Shown here: positions 57,693 to 64,000 of the stretch, in pieces
Layout: every line of letters starts with the position of its first letter
Position numbering within the stretch: the stretch's first letter is position 1
Assembly: GCA_049603835.1 (NCBI GenBank)
Contig: JBMYSZ010000016.1
Location: 21,309 to 85,308, forward strand
Direction of reading: 5' to 3'
Source of the DNA: Mangrovicoccus sp049603835
Lineage (GTDB): Bacteria > Pseudomonadota > Alphaproteobacteria > Rhodobacterales > Rhodobacteraceae
Length of the DNA stretch: 64,000 nt
Notes under the pieces: generated by a model
The model's input: only the letters and a program-made list of their open reading frames with translations
Told to the model about the DNA's origin: nothing
The model's database searches: none
Made by a program: the position numbers and the translations under genes

Positions 57693-58673
57693 ATGGGTCG
57701 CTTGATCGACGGCGTATGGGAAGACGTCTGGTATAACACAGAAGAGAACCAAGGCCGGTTTCAACGATCGGAAGCGCAGATGCGCAATTGGGTTACTGCG
57801 GATGGCAGTGCTGGTCCCAGTGGCGATGCGGGCTTTAAGGCCGAGCCTGGGCGCTATCACCTCTATGTGGCCTATGCTTGCCCTTGGGCGCATCGCACAC
57901 TGATTTTCCGCGCGCTCAAAGGGCTGGAAGACCTGATCTCCGTCTCTTTCGTGCATTGGTATATGGCGGAAAAGGGCTGGACCTTTCACGATGACGGCGA
58001 AGGCATCGTCAAAGATGATCTATTCGGCCTGGACTATCTGCATCAGCTTTATACCAAGGATGAGCCAAGCTATTCCGGCCGGGTGACAGTGCCTGTGCTG
58101 TGGGACAAGCAGCAAAATACCATCGTCAGCAATGAATCCTCCGAAATCATCCGCATGTTCAATTCCGCCTTTGACGGGGTTGGTGCGGCGCAGGGGGACT
58201 ATTATCCCGAGGCGCTGCGAGCCGAGATCGATGAACTTAACACCCGGATCTATGACAGGGTGAATAATGGCGTTTACAAAGCCGGGTTTGCCACCAGCCA
58301 AGAGGCTTATGACGAGGCGGTCAATCCGCTATTTGACAGTCTCGATTGGCTCGAAGAACGGCTATCGACCCGCCGCTATTTGATGGGCGATCAGGTGACC
58401 GAGGCGGATTGGCGGCTGTTCACCACGCTGATGCGCTTTGACCCGGTCTATCACGGGCATTTCAAATGCGACCGCAAACGCTTGGTCGATTACCCGAATT
58501 TATGGGCCTATACCCGCGAGCTTTATCAATGGCCGGGCGTGGCTGGGACGGTCAATTTCAACCATACCCGCCGCCATTATTACCAAAGCCATGACACGAT
58601 CAATCCGCATCGGATTTTGACAACCGGTCCGGTGCTTGACTTCACCGCGCCGCATAACCGCGACCAGCTTTGA
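57693..58673 (+). CDS. Glutathionyl-hydroquinone reductase (YqjG/ECM4 type)
   Basis: 326 residues, preceded by ACGGAGG. The catalytic Cys is C63 in YVAYACPWAHRTLIF, the hallmark CPWAHR motif of the Xi-class GST. Further conserved parts are VPVLWDKQQNTIVSNESSEI and LMGDQVTEADWRLFTTLMRF. The enzyme removes glutathione from glutathionyl-hydroquinones. It is unrelated in sequence to the smaller GST-like protein at 0.5 kb. Confidence 0.95.
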   Translation: MGRLIDGVWEDVWYNTEENQGRFQRSEAQMRNWVTADGSAGPSGDAGFKAEPGRYHLYVAYACPWAHRTLIFRALKGLEDLISVSFVHWYMAEKGWTFHDDGEGIVKDDLFGLDYLHQLYTKDEPSYSGRVTVPVLWDKQQNTIVSNESSEIIRMFNSAFDGVGAAQGDYYPEALRAEIDELNTRIYDRVNNGVYKAGFATSQEAYDEAVNPLFDSLDWLEERLSTRRYLMGDQVTEADWRLFTTLMRFDPVYHGHFKCDRKRLVDYPNLWAYTRELYQWPGVAGTVNFNHTRRHYYQSHDTINPHRILTTGPVLDFTAPHNRDQL

Positions 58674-58697
58674 GTTATTGGGGTTAGGGTTTAGGCT

Positions 58698-60263
58698 CTA
58701 GGCCTGGGGCAGCTGCACCCGATCCGCCGCGAATTCTAGCCGATAGCCAAAGCCGCCGGCCGGGGTTTGATAGATCTCGGCCAGGCCTTCCAAAGCCGTG
58801 GGTACGATCTGCGTCAACAATTTCGTACCAAAGCCTGTGCCTTTCGCAATGATCGGCCCATCGAGCGGCGCAGCGCCCCGGCGGTCTTCCCATGTGATCA
58901 CAGGTTTGCCGCCTGAGACCGCAAAGCCAATAGCCACCTGCCCGCCCGGCCCCGCCAAAGCACCGTATTTCTTAGAATTCGACATAAGCTCTTGCAAAGC
59001 GAGGGTCAGCATAAAGGCCGCTTGGCGATCAACCAGCCGCTCCTCCGTCACCGAAATCATCAGCCTTGCATCCCCAGCCTCGCCATCCTGCGCCCCAAGC
59101 GCTTTGTGCAAAAGCGCGCTCGCTGGGATCTCGGACCAGTTATTCAGGGCAATATCGGTCTGCAGACGCGCCAAAGCACTGATATTTTCCCGCAGCTTAG
59201 CGATAAAGCTTGCCTTATCCTCATCAGCGCGGCCCAGAAAAGTCACCAAAGACGCCACCTGAGCATAGGTGTTCCCCATCCGGTGGCGCAGCTCCATATT
59301 GATCACATCCAGCGCGTCACGCTCGCGCTTTTGGATAGCCAGCTCGATCTCTGTCATCACAGTTGCGGCGATGGTTTTTAGAACCTGCCGCTCGCGTTCG
59401 GAAAATTGGCGCGGCTCCGTATCGATCACACAAAGCGTGCCAAGCGCATATCCCTCAGAGGTCACCAGCGGCGCGCCCGCGTAAAAACCGATCTGCGGCC
59501 CGGAATGGACCAAGGGATTAGCGCAGACCCGTGGATCCGTGCGGGCATCTTCGACCACCATCACCTGATCCGGGGTCTCAATGGCAATCGAGCAGAAAGA
59601 CACTTTGCGCGGCGTCTCTGTCGTGTCGAAATTGACCCGCGATTTGAACCATTGGCGATCCTTTTCCACCAGGGAAATCAGCGCCGTTTTGACATTCAAC
59701 GCCGTCGCCGCCAATTGCGTTAGCTCATCAAACCGCGCCTCTTGCGGGCTATCCATCAGATGGGTGGCGCTGAGGGCCTCTAAACGATCGGTTTCTAGAT
59801 CTTGCGCCGCTTGTTGCGCCTGGCGCAGCTGATCCAGCTCCCCCCGCAGCGTGGCAAGCTCTTGGCGCAAATGGGACAGCTCGCCTTGTTCGGACAGGCA
59901 GATAGTGGCCAAAGCATAAACCACCTCGCCCCGATCATCCCGAATGGGCGATAAAGACAGATCCAGCGAAGCCTGAGATTGAGCCGGGTCCGGCAGGGTA
60001 ACTTGGCTCTGCCCGCCCTCAAAGACTTGGTCCAGCGCCGTTTGCAGCAGGTCTTGCTGATCAGCCGACCAAAGCGCCAGCCAGTTTCGACCGATCTCCA
60101 AGGGTGTTTCGTTTTCCCGACCCAGCTTTGCCCCAGCGGCATTCAAGCAGATGATCTGGCCCACCGCATCAAGCAGAAGTACACCATCGCGCGCCGCAGC
60201 CATAAGGCCGGCGAAGAGAGCCGCTGAATTTTGCTCTATGTCGAAGCGCAGATCTAAACTCAT
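58698..60263 (-). CDS. PAS-GAF sensor histidine kinase (HWE/HisKA_2 type)
   Basis: 521 residues and no membrane helix. Order: a PAS domain (about 12-125), a coiled coil (about 130-165, LRQELATLRGELDQLRQAQQ), a GAF domain (about 175-315, VKTALISLVEKDRQWFKS and QIGFYAGAPLVTSEGYALGT), and a kinase core with the phospho-His near 326 in NMELRHRMGNTYAQ. The N-box is LALQELMSNSKKYGAL and the G-box GTGFGTKLL. HWE/HisKA_2 kinases often feed the general stress response or single-domain regulators. No response regulator is adjacent. Confidence 0.92.
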   Translation of the reverse strand: MSLDLRFDIEQNSAALFAGLMAAARDGVLLLDAVGQIICLNAAGAKLGRENETPLEIGRNWLALWSADQQDLLQTALDQVFEGGQSQVTLPDPAQSQASLDLSLSPIRDDRGEVVYALATICLSEQGELSHLRQELATLRGELDQLRQAQQAAQDLETDRLEALSATHLMDSPQEARFDELTQLAATALNVKTALISLVEKDRQWFKSRVNFDTTETPRKVSFCSIAIETPDQVMVVEDARTDPRVCANPLVHSGPQIGFYAGAPLVTSEGYALGTLCVIDTEPRQFSERERQVLKTIAATVMTEIELAIQKRERDALDVINMELRHRMGNTYAQVASLVTFLGRADEDKASFIAKLRENISALARLQTDIALNNWSEIPASALLHKALGAQDGEAGDARLMISVTEERLVDRQAAFMLTLALQELMSNSKKYGALAGPGGQVAIGFAVSGGKPVITWEDRRGAAPLDGPIIAKGTGFGTKLLTQIVPTALEGLAEIYQTPAGGFGYRLEFAADRVQLPQA

Positions 60264-60447
60264 GACTCACATATCCTAATGCTATCGCTTTGGCGGCAAC
60301 GCCTCTGCGAAAGCGACGCCACTCATTCACCAAGAAAAACTAACCCACCTGGGAAAGAACTCCTAACATAGTTTTCGGGGGCCGCGATAAATTTTACGGC
60401 ATTCTAGGTGACAAAATTCAATTTGCCTGGGAAAAGCGGCGAAAACC

Positions 60448-61065
60448 CTAGGCCGCTGCGCTGTTTTTCATCCGCCGGGCCCGCTTGATCCGCCAAATGG
60501 TAAGAATGGCCAGCGGGGTGAAATACATCACCGCCTCTTGGATCACCTGGCCGCCAAATTGCACGCCCCAATGGATAAAGGTCAAAACCGCTGCCGGATA
60601 AACCAGGAACTGCACCTGTTTCCATTTCCGTCCCAAATTGCGAACCGAGCTATCGCGAGACGTCCAGCCCGGCGGCAGAAGCAGCAGCAGAACCAGCCAG
60701 CCGGTCCAGACATCGATTTGCAAAGTCTTAGCCAAGCCAGGCCAAAGCCCGCCGGAATGCAAAAAGTAAAATAGCGTATGCAGCAGCCCATAGCCCAATG
60801 CCGCAACACCAATATAGCGCCGCTTTTTTACCAGCCAGCGCGTGCCAAACCTGCCCCGCATCAAAAGCTGCAAAGGCGTCGCCATAAGAGAGATAATGAA
60901 AAGATAAGCGGAGGCTTCGGCAGTGCGAAAGCTTAGCTGTCGATAAGAGACGGCCTCAAAAGGTCCCCAGATCCGATAGGCCACCGCCAGAGCGGGAAGC
61001 GCTAAGATCGCCCAAATTACATAGTCCCAATCAATTCGGCGAAGCATATTTGCCCCAGTGTTCAC
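60448..61065 (-). CDS. msrQ: MsrQ-like ferric-reductase-type haem b membrane protein
   Basis: 205 residues from a GTG that overlaps the DUF1467 stop (GTGA); an ATG at 61047 is the alternative. There are about six membrane helices. The core RRYIGVAALGYGLLHTLFYFLH and LGRKWKQVQFLVYPAAVLTFIHWG follows MsrQ. MsrQ passes electrons from the quinone pool to periplasmic MsrP to repair methionine sulfoxide. One commonly conserved His (in WxxLHxLVY) is replaced by Gln here (WKQVQFLVY), and msrP is not adjacent. The assignment to MsrQ rather than another ferric-reductase-like protein is therefore moderate. Confidence 0.75.
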   Translation of the reverse strand: MNTGANMLRRIDWDYVIWAILALPALAVAYRIWGPFEAVSYRQLSFRTAEASAYLFIISLMATPLQLLMRGRFGTRWLVKKRRYIGVAALGYGLLHTLFYFLHSGGLWPGLAKTLQIDVWTGWLVLLLLLPPGWTSRDSSVRNLGRKWKQVQFLVYPAAVLTFIHWGVQFGGQVIQEAVMYFTPLAILTIWRIKRARRMKNSAAA

Positions 61066-61343
61066 TCGCTGCTCTGCGCTGGCATCCGTCCCATCACATC
61101 GAAATCTTGCACAGTGATAACTTCGAAAACGATAATACTAGCGATAATCGCCCAAAGGATCGCAGCCCAGATGGTGGTGAGCCGGACTTTGCGTTTCAGC
61201 TGCGGATTTTCGGGCGCGCTTTGCGGTGTGCCAGGGACAACATCCCCGGCCTCACCTTGGGTCTTCAGGCGCAATGGCAGCACCACGAAAAAGGTCATCC
61301 ACCAGATGACCGCAAATAGGACAATGGCGGATGTAATCCCCAA
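61062..61343 (-). CDS. DUF1467 membrane protein
   Basis: 93 residues with two membrane helices, MGITSAIVLFAVIWWMTFFVV and IWAAILWAIIASIIVFEVI, and the conserved cytoplasmic loop VLPLRLKTQGEAGDVVPGTP. This is DUF1467, a short alphaproteobacterial family often found next to methylmalonyl-CoA epimerase, as here (one base apart). The function is unknown. Confidence 0.88.
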   Translation of the reverse strand: MGITSAIVLFAVIWWMTFFVVLPLRLKTQGEAGDVVPGTPQSAPENPQLKRKVRLTTIWAAILWAIIASIIVFEVITVQDFDVMGRMPAQSSE

Positions 61344-61344
61344 A

Positions 61345-61749
61345 TCAGACCTCTTCCAGTTCGATCAGGCAGCCATTGAAGTCCTTGGGGTGCAAGAACA
61401 ATACCGGCTTACCATGTGCGCCGATTTTCGGATCGCCCGAGCCCAGCACCCGCGCGCCTTCGGCTTTCAGCTTATCGCGTGCGGCGATGATATCATCCAC
61501 CTCATAGCAAACATGGTGAATGCCGCCCGACGGGTTCTTTTCCAAAAAGCCGTTGATCGGGCTAGCCTCGCCCAGCGGGTATAGCAGCTCGATCTTTGTA
61601 TTCGGCAATTCGATGAATACCACCGTTACCCCATGGTCAGGTTCATCTTGTGGATCGCCCACTTTCGCGCCCAAAGCGGTGCGATACTGAGCACTTGCAG
61701 CTTCGAGATCCGGCACGGCAATCGCCACATGGTTCAATCGGCCAATCAT
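61345..61749 (-). CDS. mce: Methylmalonyl-CoA/ethylmalonyl-CoA epimerase
   Basis: 134 residues, a single vicinal-oxygen-chelate unit pair. Metal ligands: a His in LNHVAIAVPDLEAASAQY (H7), a His in GGIHHVCYEVDDI, and a Glu at the C-terminal LIELEEV. It interconverts (R)- and (S)-methylmalonyl-CoA, and in Rhodobacter-type metabolism also ethylmalonyl-CoA. Its gene leads the mce-DUF1467-msrQ minus-strand unit. Together with prpE and meaB it implies propionyl-CoA or ethylmalonyl-CoA pathway capacity. Confidence 0.94.
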   Translation of the reverse strand: MIGRLNHVAIAVPDLEAASAQYRTALGAKVGDPQDEPDHGVTVVFIELPNTKIELLYPLGEASPINGFLEKNPSGGIHHVCYEVDDIIAARDKLKAEGARVLGSGDPKIGAHGKPVLFLHPKDFNGCLIELEEV

Positions 61750-62029
61750 GGCTGTCTCCTCATTCCTTTTTTGCGATGCTTATTTCAATTGCCGCCCCAG
61801 GACGCAAGTCGCTGCAGTGCCGCGCCCGGCTGATCGCGCAGGATTTACGTGGCGTTTGTTAACCAAGCTGGAATAAAGGGAATCCCCCCAAATTGTGGAG
61901 AATTTTGGCGTAAATATGCGTCAGAGCGGCAGAGCTTCGGGTCAACTCTGCGCAAAGCCGGGGACTTGTTAAGAAACTGGAAACCTTCGACTGGCTGAAT
62001 ACGTGCAGACAGGTCATTAGGAGGCGAGG

Positions 62030-62746
62030 ATGAGTGACACCGTCGAAAGTTACCTAATGCGGCGCCAACCAACCGCCGCGCGACCGCTTTTGGGGCTGAC
62101 GGTTTTGGTGGTCGAAGATAGCCGCTTCGCATCAGAGGCGGTGCGCCTGCTCTGCTTGCGCTCTGGCGCGCGGATCCGGCGGGCCGATTGCCTGAACTCC
62201 GCCCGGCGCCATTTGCGCACCTATCGCCCGGCAGTGGTGATCGTCGATTTGGGCCTGCCCGATGGCTCTGGCGAGGATCTGATCCAAGAATTGGCCGAAA
62301 GCTCCGATCCGATGGAGCTGGTCCTTGCCACTTCTGGCGATCCCGATGGGCGGGCGCGGGCCATGGCGGCTGGGGCAATGGATTTCTTCGAAAAGCCGAT
62401 CAGCAGCTTGGCCTCGTTCCAGGAACTGATCTTGGGGCATCTGCCGCCCGAAGCGCGCCCAACGGGCCTGCGGATGATGAGCGAAGATCAGGTTGTGCCA
62501 GACCCAATCGCTTATCATGATGATCTACTGCATGTGGCCGATCTGCTCGCCGCCGAAGAGGACCCGCCGGTGGACTATATCGCGCAATTCCTGTCGGGCA
62601 TCGCCCGCAGCGCCGGGGATCGCGAGATGATGCAAGCCGCGCAGCAGCTGAGCTGGAGCTTGCAAGAAGGCTCCGACCCTTCCGACGCGCTCCAAAAGAT
62701 CGAAGACCTGATCGAAGCCCAGTCCGAGAAAAAGGCGGTGGTTTAG
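62030..62746 (+). CDS. Response regulator with novel C-terminal helical region
   Basis: 238 residues, with TTAGGAGGCGAGG before the ATG. The receiver domain (about 22-140) has the acidic pocket E29/D30, phospho-acceptor D73 in VVIVDLGLPDGSG, and the conserved K in FFEKPIS (about 126). The remaining 95 residues are helical and acidic (HVADLLAAEEDPPVDYIAQF, MMQAAQQLSWSLQEG) and have no DNA-binding motif that I recognise, so output through protein contact is likely. The next gene encodes a membrane-anchored pentapeptide-repeat protein. Confidence 0.85.
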   Translation: MSDTVESYLMRRQPTAARPLLGLTVLVVEDSRFASEAVRLLCLRSGARIRRADCLNSARRHLRTYRPAVVIVDLGLPDGSGEDLIQELAESSDPMELVLATSGDPDGRARAMAAGAMDFFEKPISSLASFQELILGHLPPEARPTGLRMMSEDQVVPDPIAYHDDLLHVADLLAAEEDPPVDYIAQFLSGIARSAGDREMMQAAQQLSWSLQEGSDPSDALQKIEDLIEAQSEKKAVV

Positions 62747-62812
62747 CCGCCTTGCCCCAAATGCGCCTTGGCTGCTAACCTAAAGACAGGTTAGAGCGAT
62801 TGGGGTGCGTTT

Positions 62813-64000
62813 GTGTCTGGTTTATCCGATTTTCTGCCAGAAATCATTTTCCTAGGCGGCACTATCACGGCCATGCTGGTCATCGGCGGCGGCGCGGTGA
62901 TGTTAGAGCGCTGGCGCAAAACCCGCAGAAATCGCAGCTCCGAATACCGCGCGCCAAAGGGTCGAAGCTGGGCGCAGTGGCGGCATAATATGCGGCGGCT
63001 CTTCTCCGGGCTGTTTTGGCGCGATCATTATCTGAAAGTCGTCATCCCCTTGGGCCTGGGGCTGGTTGTGTGGGCTGCGCTGCGGCTTGGCGGCGTGCTG
63101 AGCCAGATGACGGATGGCATTCTCGGCCATCTTGGCCAGGCGATCTCCTGGGGCCAGGCGGATAATGTCCGCTCTTACACCTATGCGCTTGTTGCTCTAC
63201 TCGGCCTACTCACCTTGGCGGCGAATATTCCTTTCCGCTTGATCCGGGTTTGGACCAATGAGCGTGACACGCTGGCCCGCGAAGAGGGGCTGATCACGGA
63301 CCGGATCGCGAAGGCGGTTGAGGGGCTGGGGGCGGAGAAGACAGTTAAAGTCATCGTCACCGGCGAGGATGGCGCATCAGAAACCGAAGAGCGCACCGAA
63401 CCCAATATCGAGGTCCGCCTTGGCGCGATTTATGCACTTGAACGCATCGCCCAAGACAGCGCGCGGGATCATGTGCAGGTGATGGAAATCCTCTGCGCCT
63501 ATCTCCGCCAAAACAGCCCAGCGGAAAAGGCGGCGAAAGATCCGGCATTGTCAGAATTTCCGAGCTACCCCGAAAATGCGAGCAAAGAGGCGGTAGGTGA
63601 CTGGAGAGAGAAGATTGAGACCTGGCGAAAGGAGCTGGGAACGGCCCTCGCCGAAATCCCAAAACCGCGCCAGGACTTGCAGGTCGCCATAACAGTCCTA
63701 AGCCGCCGCCGCGCCAAACGCCGTTGCCAAGAGGGGATTTATGATCGAAAGGGCAACTGGCAGGGATACCGCCTCGACCTACGCGAAACCGATCTACGCA
63801 AATTCGACCTTGGCAAAGGCCATTTTGACCATGCCAATTTCTCTGGTGCAAATTTACAGGGTGCCAAACTCGTAGGGGCGGAGATGCAGGGGGCCAACCT
63901 CTCAGAGGCGAGGATGCAGAGGGCCGACCTCCAATGGGCGGAGATGCAGGGGGCCGACCTCGAAGGGGTGGAAATGCAGGGGGCCGACCTCCAATGGGCG
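62813..64000 (+). CDS. Membrane-anchored pentapeptide-repeat protein (truncated by window end)
   Basis: The frame from the GTG at 62813 runs open to the last base (396 codons, no stop). There are three membrane helices: about residues 10-30 (LGGTITAMLVIGGGAVMLE), 72-95 (VVIPLGLGLVVWAALRLGG) and 122-140 (YALVALLGLLTLAANIPF). A cytoplasmic helical region follows (about 145-330), with the segment IEVRLGAIYALERIAQDSARDH seen in other pentapeptide membrane proteins. Pentapeptide repeats begin near 335 (FDHANFSGANLQGAKL) and continue to the edge as AEMQGADLQW-like units. These coil into a right-handed quadrilateral beta-helix. The function is unknown. The ribosome site is weak. Confidence 0.85.
   Translation, partial: MSGLSDFLPEIIFLGGTITAMLVIGGGAVMLERWRKTRRNRSSEYRAPKGRSWAQWRHNMRRLFSGLFWRDHYLKVVIPLGLGLVVWAALRLGGVLSQMTDGILGHLGQAISWGQADNVRSYTYALVALLGLLTLAANIPFRLIRVWTNERDTLAREEGLITDRIAKAVEGLGAEKTVKVIVTGEDGASETEERTEPNIEVRLGAIYALERIAQDSARDHVQVMEILCAYLRQNSPAEKAAKDPALSEFPSYPENASKEAVGDWREKIETWRKELGTALAEIPKPRQDLQVAITVLSRRRAKRRCQEGIYDRKGNWQGYRLDLRETDLRKFDLGKGHFDHANFSGANLQGAKLVGAEMQGANLSEARMQRADLQWAEMQGADLEGVEMQGADLQWA
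63878..63997 (+). repeat. Four tandem 30-bp repeats inside the pentapeptide gene
   Basis: Four consecutive 30-base units begin at 63878, 63908, 63938 and 63968 and differ at a few positions. Each encodes ten residues, two pentapeptides, of the type AEMQG-ADLQW. The repeat may continue beyond the window. Confidence 0.85.

Noticed and set aside
61845..62378. 177-codon minus-strand frame over the response regulator start
   Set aside because: The plus-strand gene has a strong ribosome site and a complete receiver domain; this frame is Pro/Arg/Ser-rich noise.
1..64000. Mobile island, prophage, defence system or CRISPR array
   Set aside because: No transposase, integrase, phage structural gene, tRNA-flanked repeat, Cas gene or direct-repeat array was found; the gene content is that of a stable chromosome.

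Overview
The window is 64 kb of bacterial chromosome from an alphaproteobacterium, most likely a Rhodobacteraceae (Roseobacter-group) species. The evidence is the gene content: a GcrA cell-cycle regulator, the hsp20-DUF1150 pair, DUF1467 next to methylmalonyl-CoA epimerase, the lgt / NDUFAF7-type methyltransferase / pgeF run, a fused malic enzyme-phosphotransacetylase, and FnrL-like and CtrA-like sites. G+C is moderately high and genes are tightly packed. I see no rRNA, tRNA, prophage, insertion sequence, CRISPR array, toxin-antitoxin pair or biosynthetic cluster. Both ends cut genes: an FkbM-type methyltransferase on the left and a membrane-anchored pentapeptide-repeat protein on the right.

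Layout. 0-6 kb: a GST-like protein, a thiolase, an NTF2-like protein, a cupin protein and a two-domain FadJ-type enzyme, together a probable fatty acyl-CoA oxidation cluster. 6-9.5 kb: small exported and cytoplasmic proteins, including an RbsD-like protein that lacks key active-site residues, and a divergent gene pair separated by two FNR-like sites. 9.5-18 kb: glyA, nadK, an orphan sigma-54 activator, propionyl-CoA synthetase and malic enzyme. 18-22 kb: nucleoside salvage (cdd-deoA-deoB-add). 22-32 kb: SPOR protein, a degenerate M48-like membrane protein, sulfotransferase, lepA, low-Mr tyrosine phosphatase divergent from cobB, PCu(A)C copper chaperone, rpmB and meaB. 32-42 kb: hrpB, argD-argF, a lone ABC-2 permease, gcrA, rimO and an M48 lipoprotein. 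42-50.6 kb: ubiK-like, lgt-methyltransferase-pgeF, a 422-bp AT-rich intergenic region, lrp divergent from trxB, hsp20-DUF1150 and purE-purK. 50.6-64 kb: transporter, acetyltransferase, second sulfotransferase, tdk, csaA, proC, nitroreductase, EI24 membrane protein, glutathionyl-hydroquinone reductase, a PAS-GAF histidine kinase, an MsrQ-like haem protein, mce, a response regulator and the truncated pentapeptide protein.

Metabolic themes. Propionate and odd-chain acyl-CoA use recurs at separate loci (thiolase/FadJ, prpE, meaB, mce) without the carboxylase or mutase in view. Nucleoside catabolism feeds ribose-phosphate. Redox and metal handling appears as trxB, GST-like proteins, PCu(A)C and MsrQ-like.

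Most is ordinary core genome. The items most worth a second look are proteins that keep a known fold but have lost catalytic or haem-ligand residues (RbsD-like, M48-like, MsrQ-like), the paired FNR-like sites, the 45.4-45.8 kb intergenic region with a CtrA-type site and a strong hairpin, a 23-bp motif shared by two distant intergenic regions, and an abrupt codon-usage change at the 3' end of the thiolase gene. I did not find a convincing new multi-gene system. Starts were often moved inward from the longest frame on the basis of ribosome binding sites, family length or overlap with the gene upstream.
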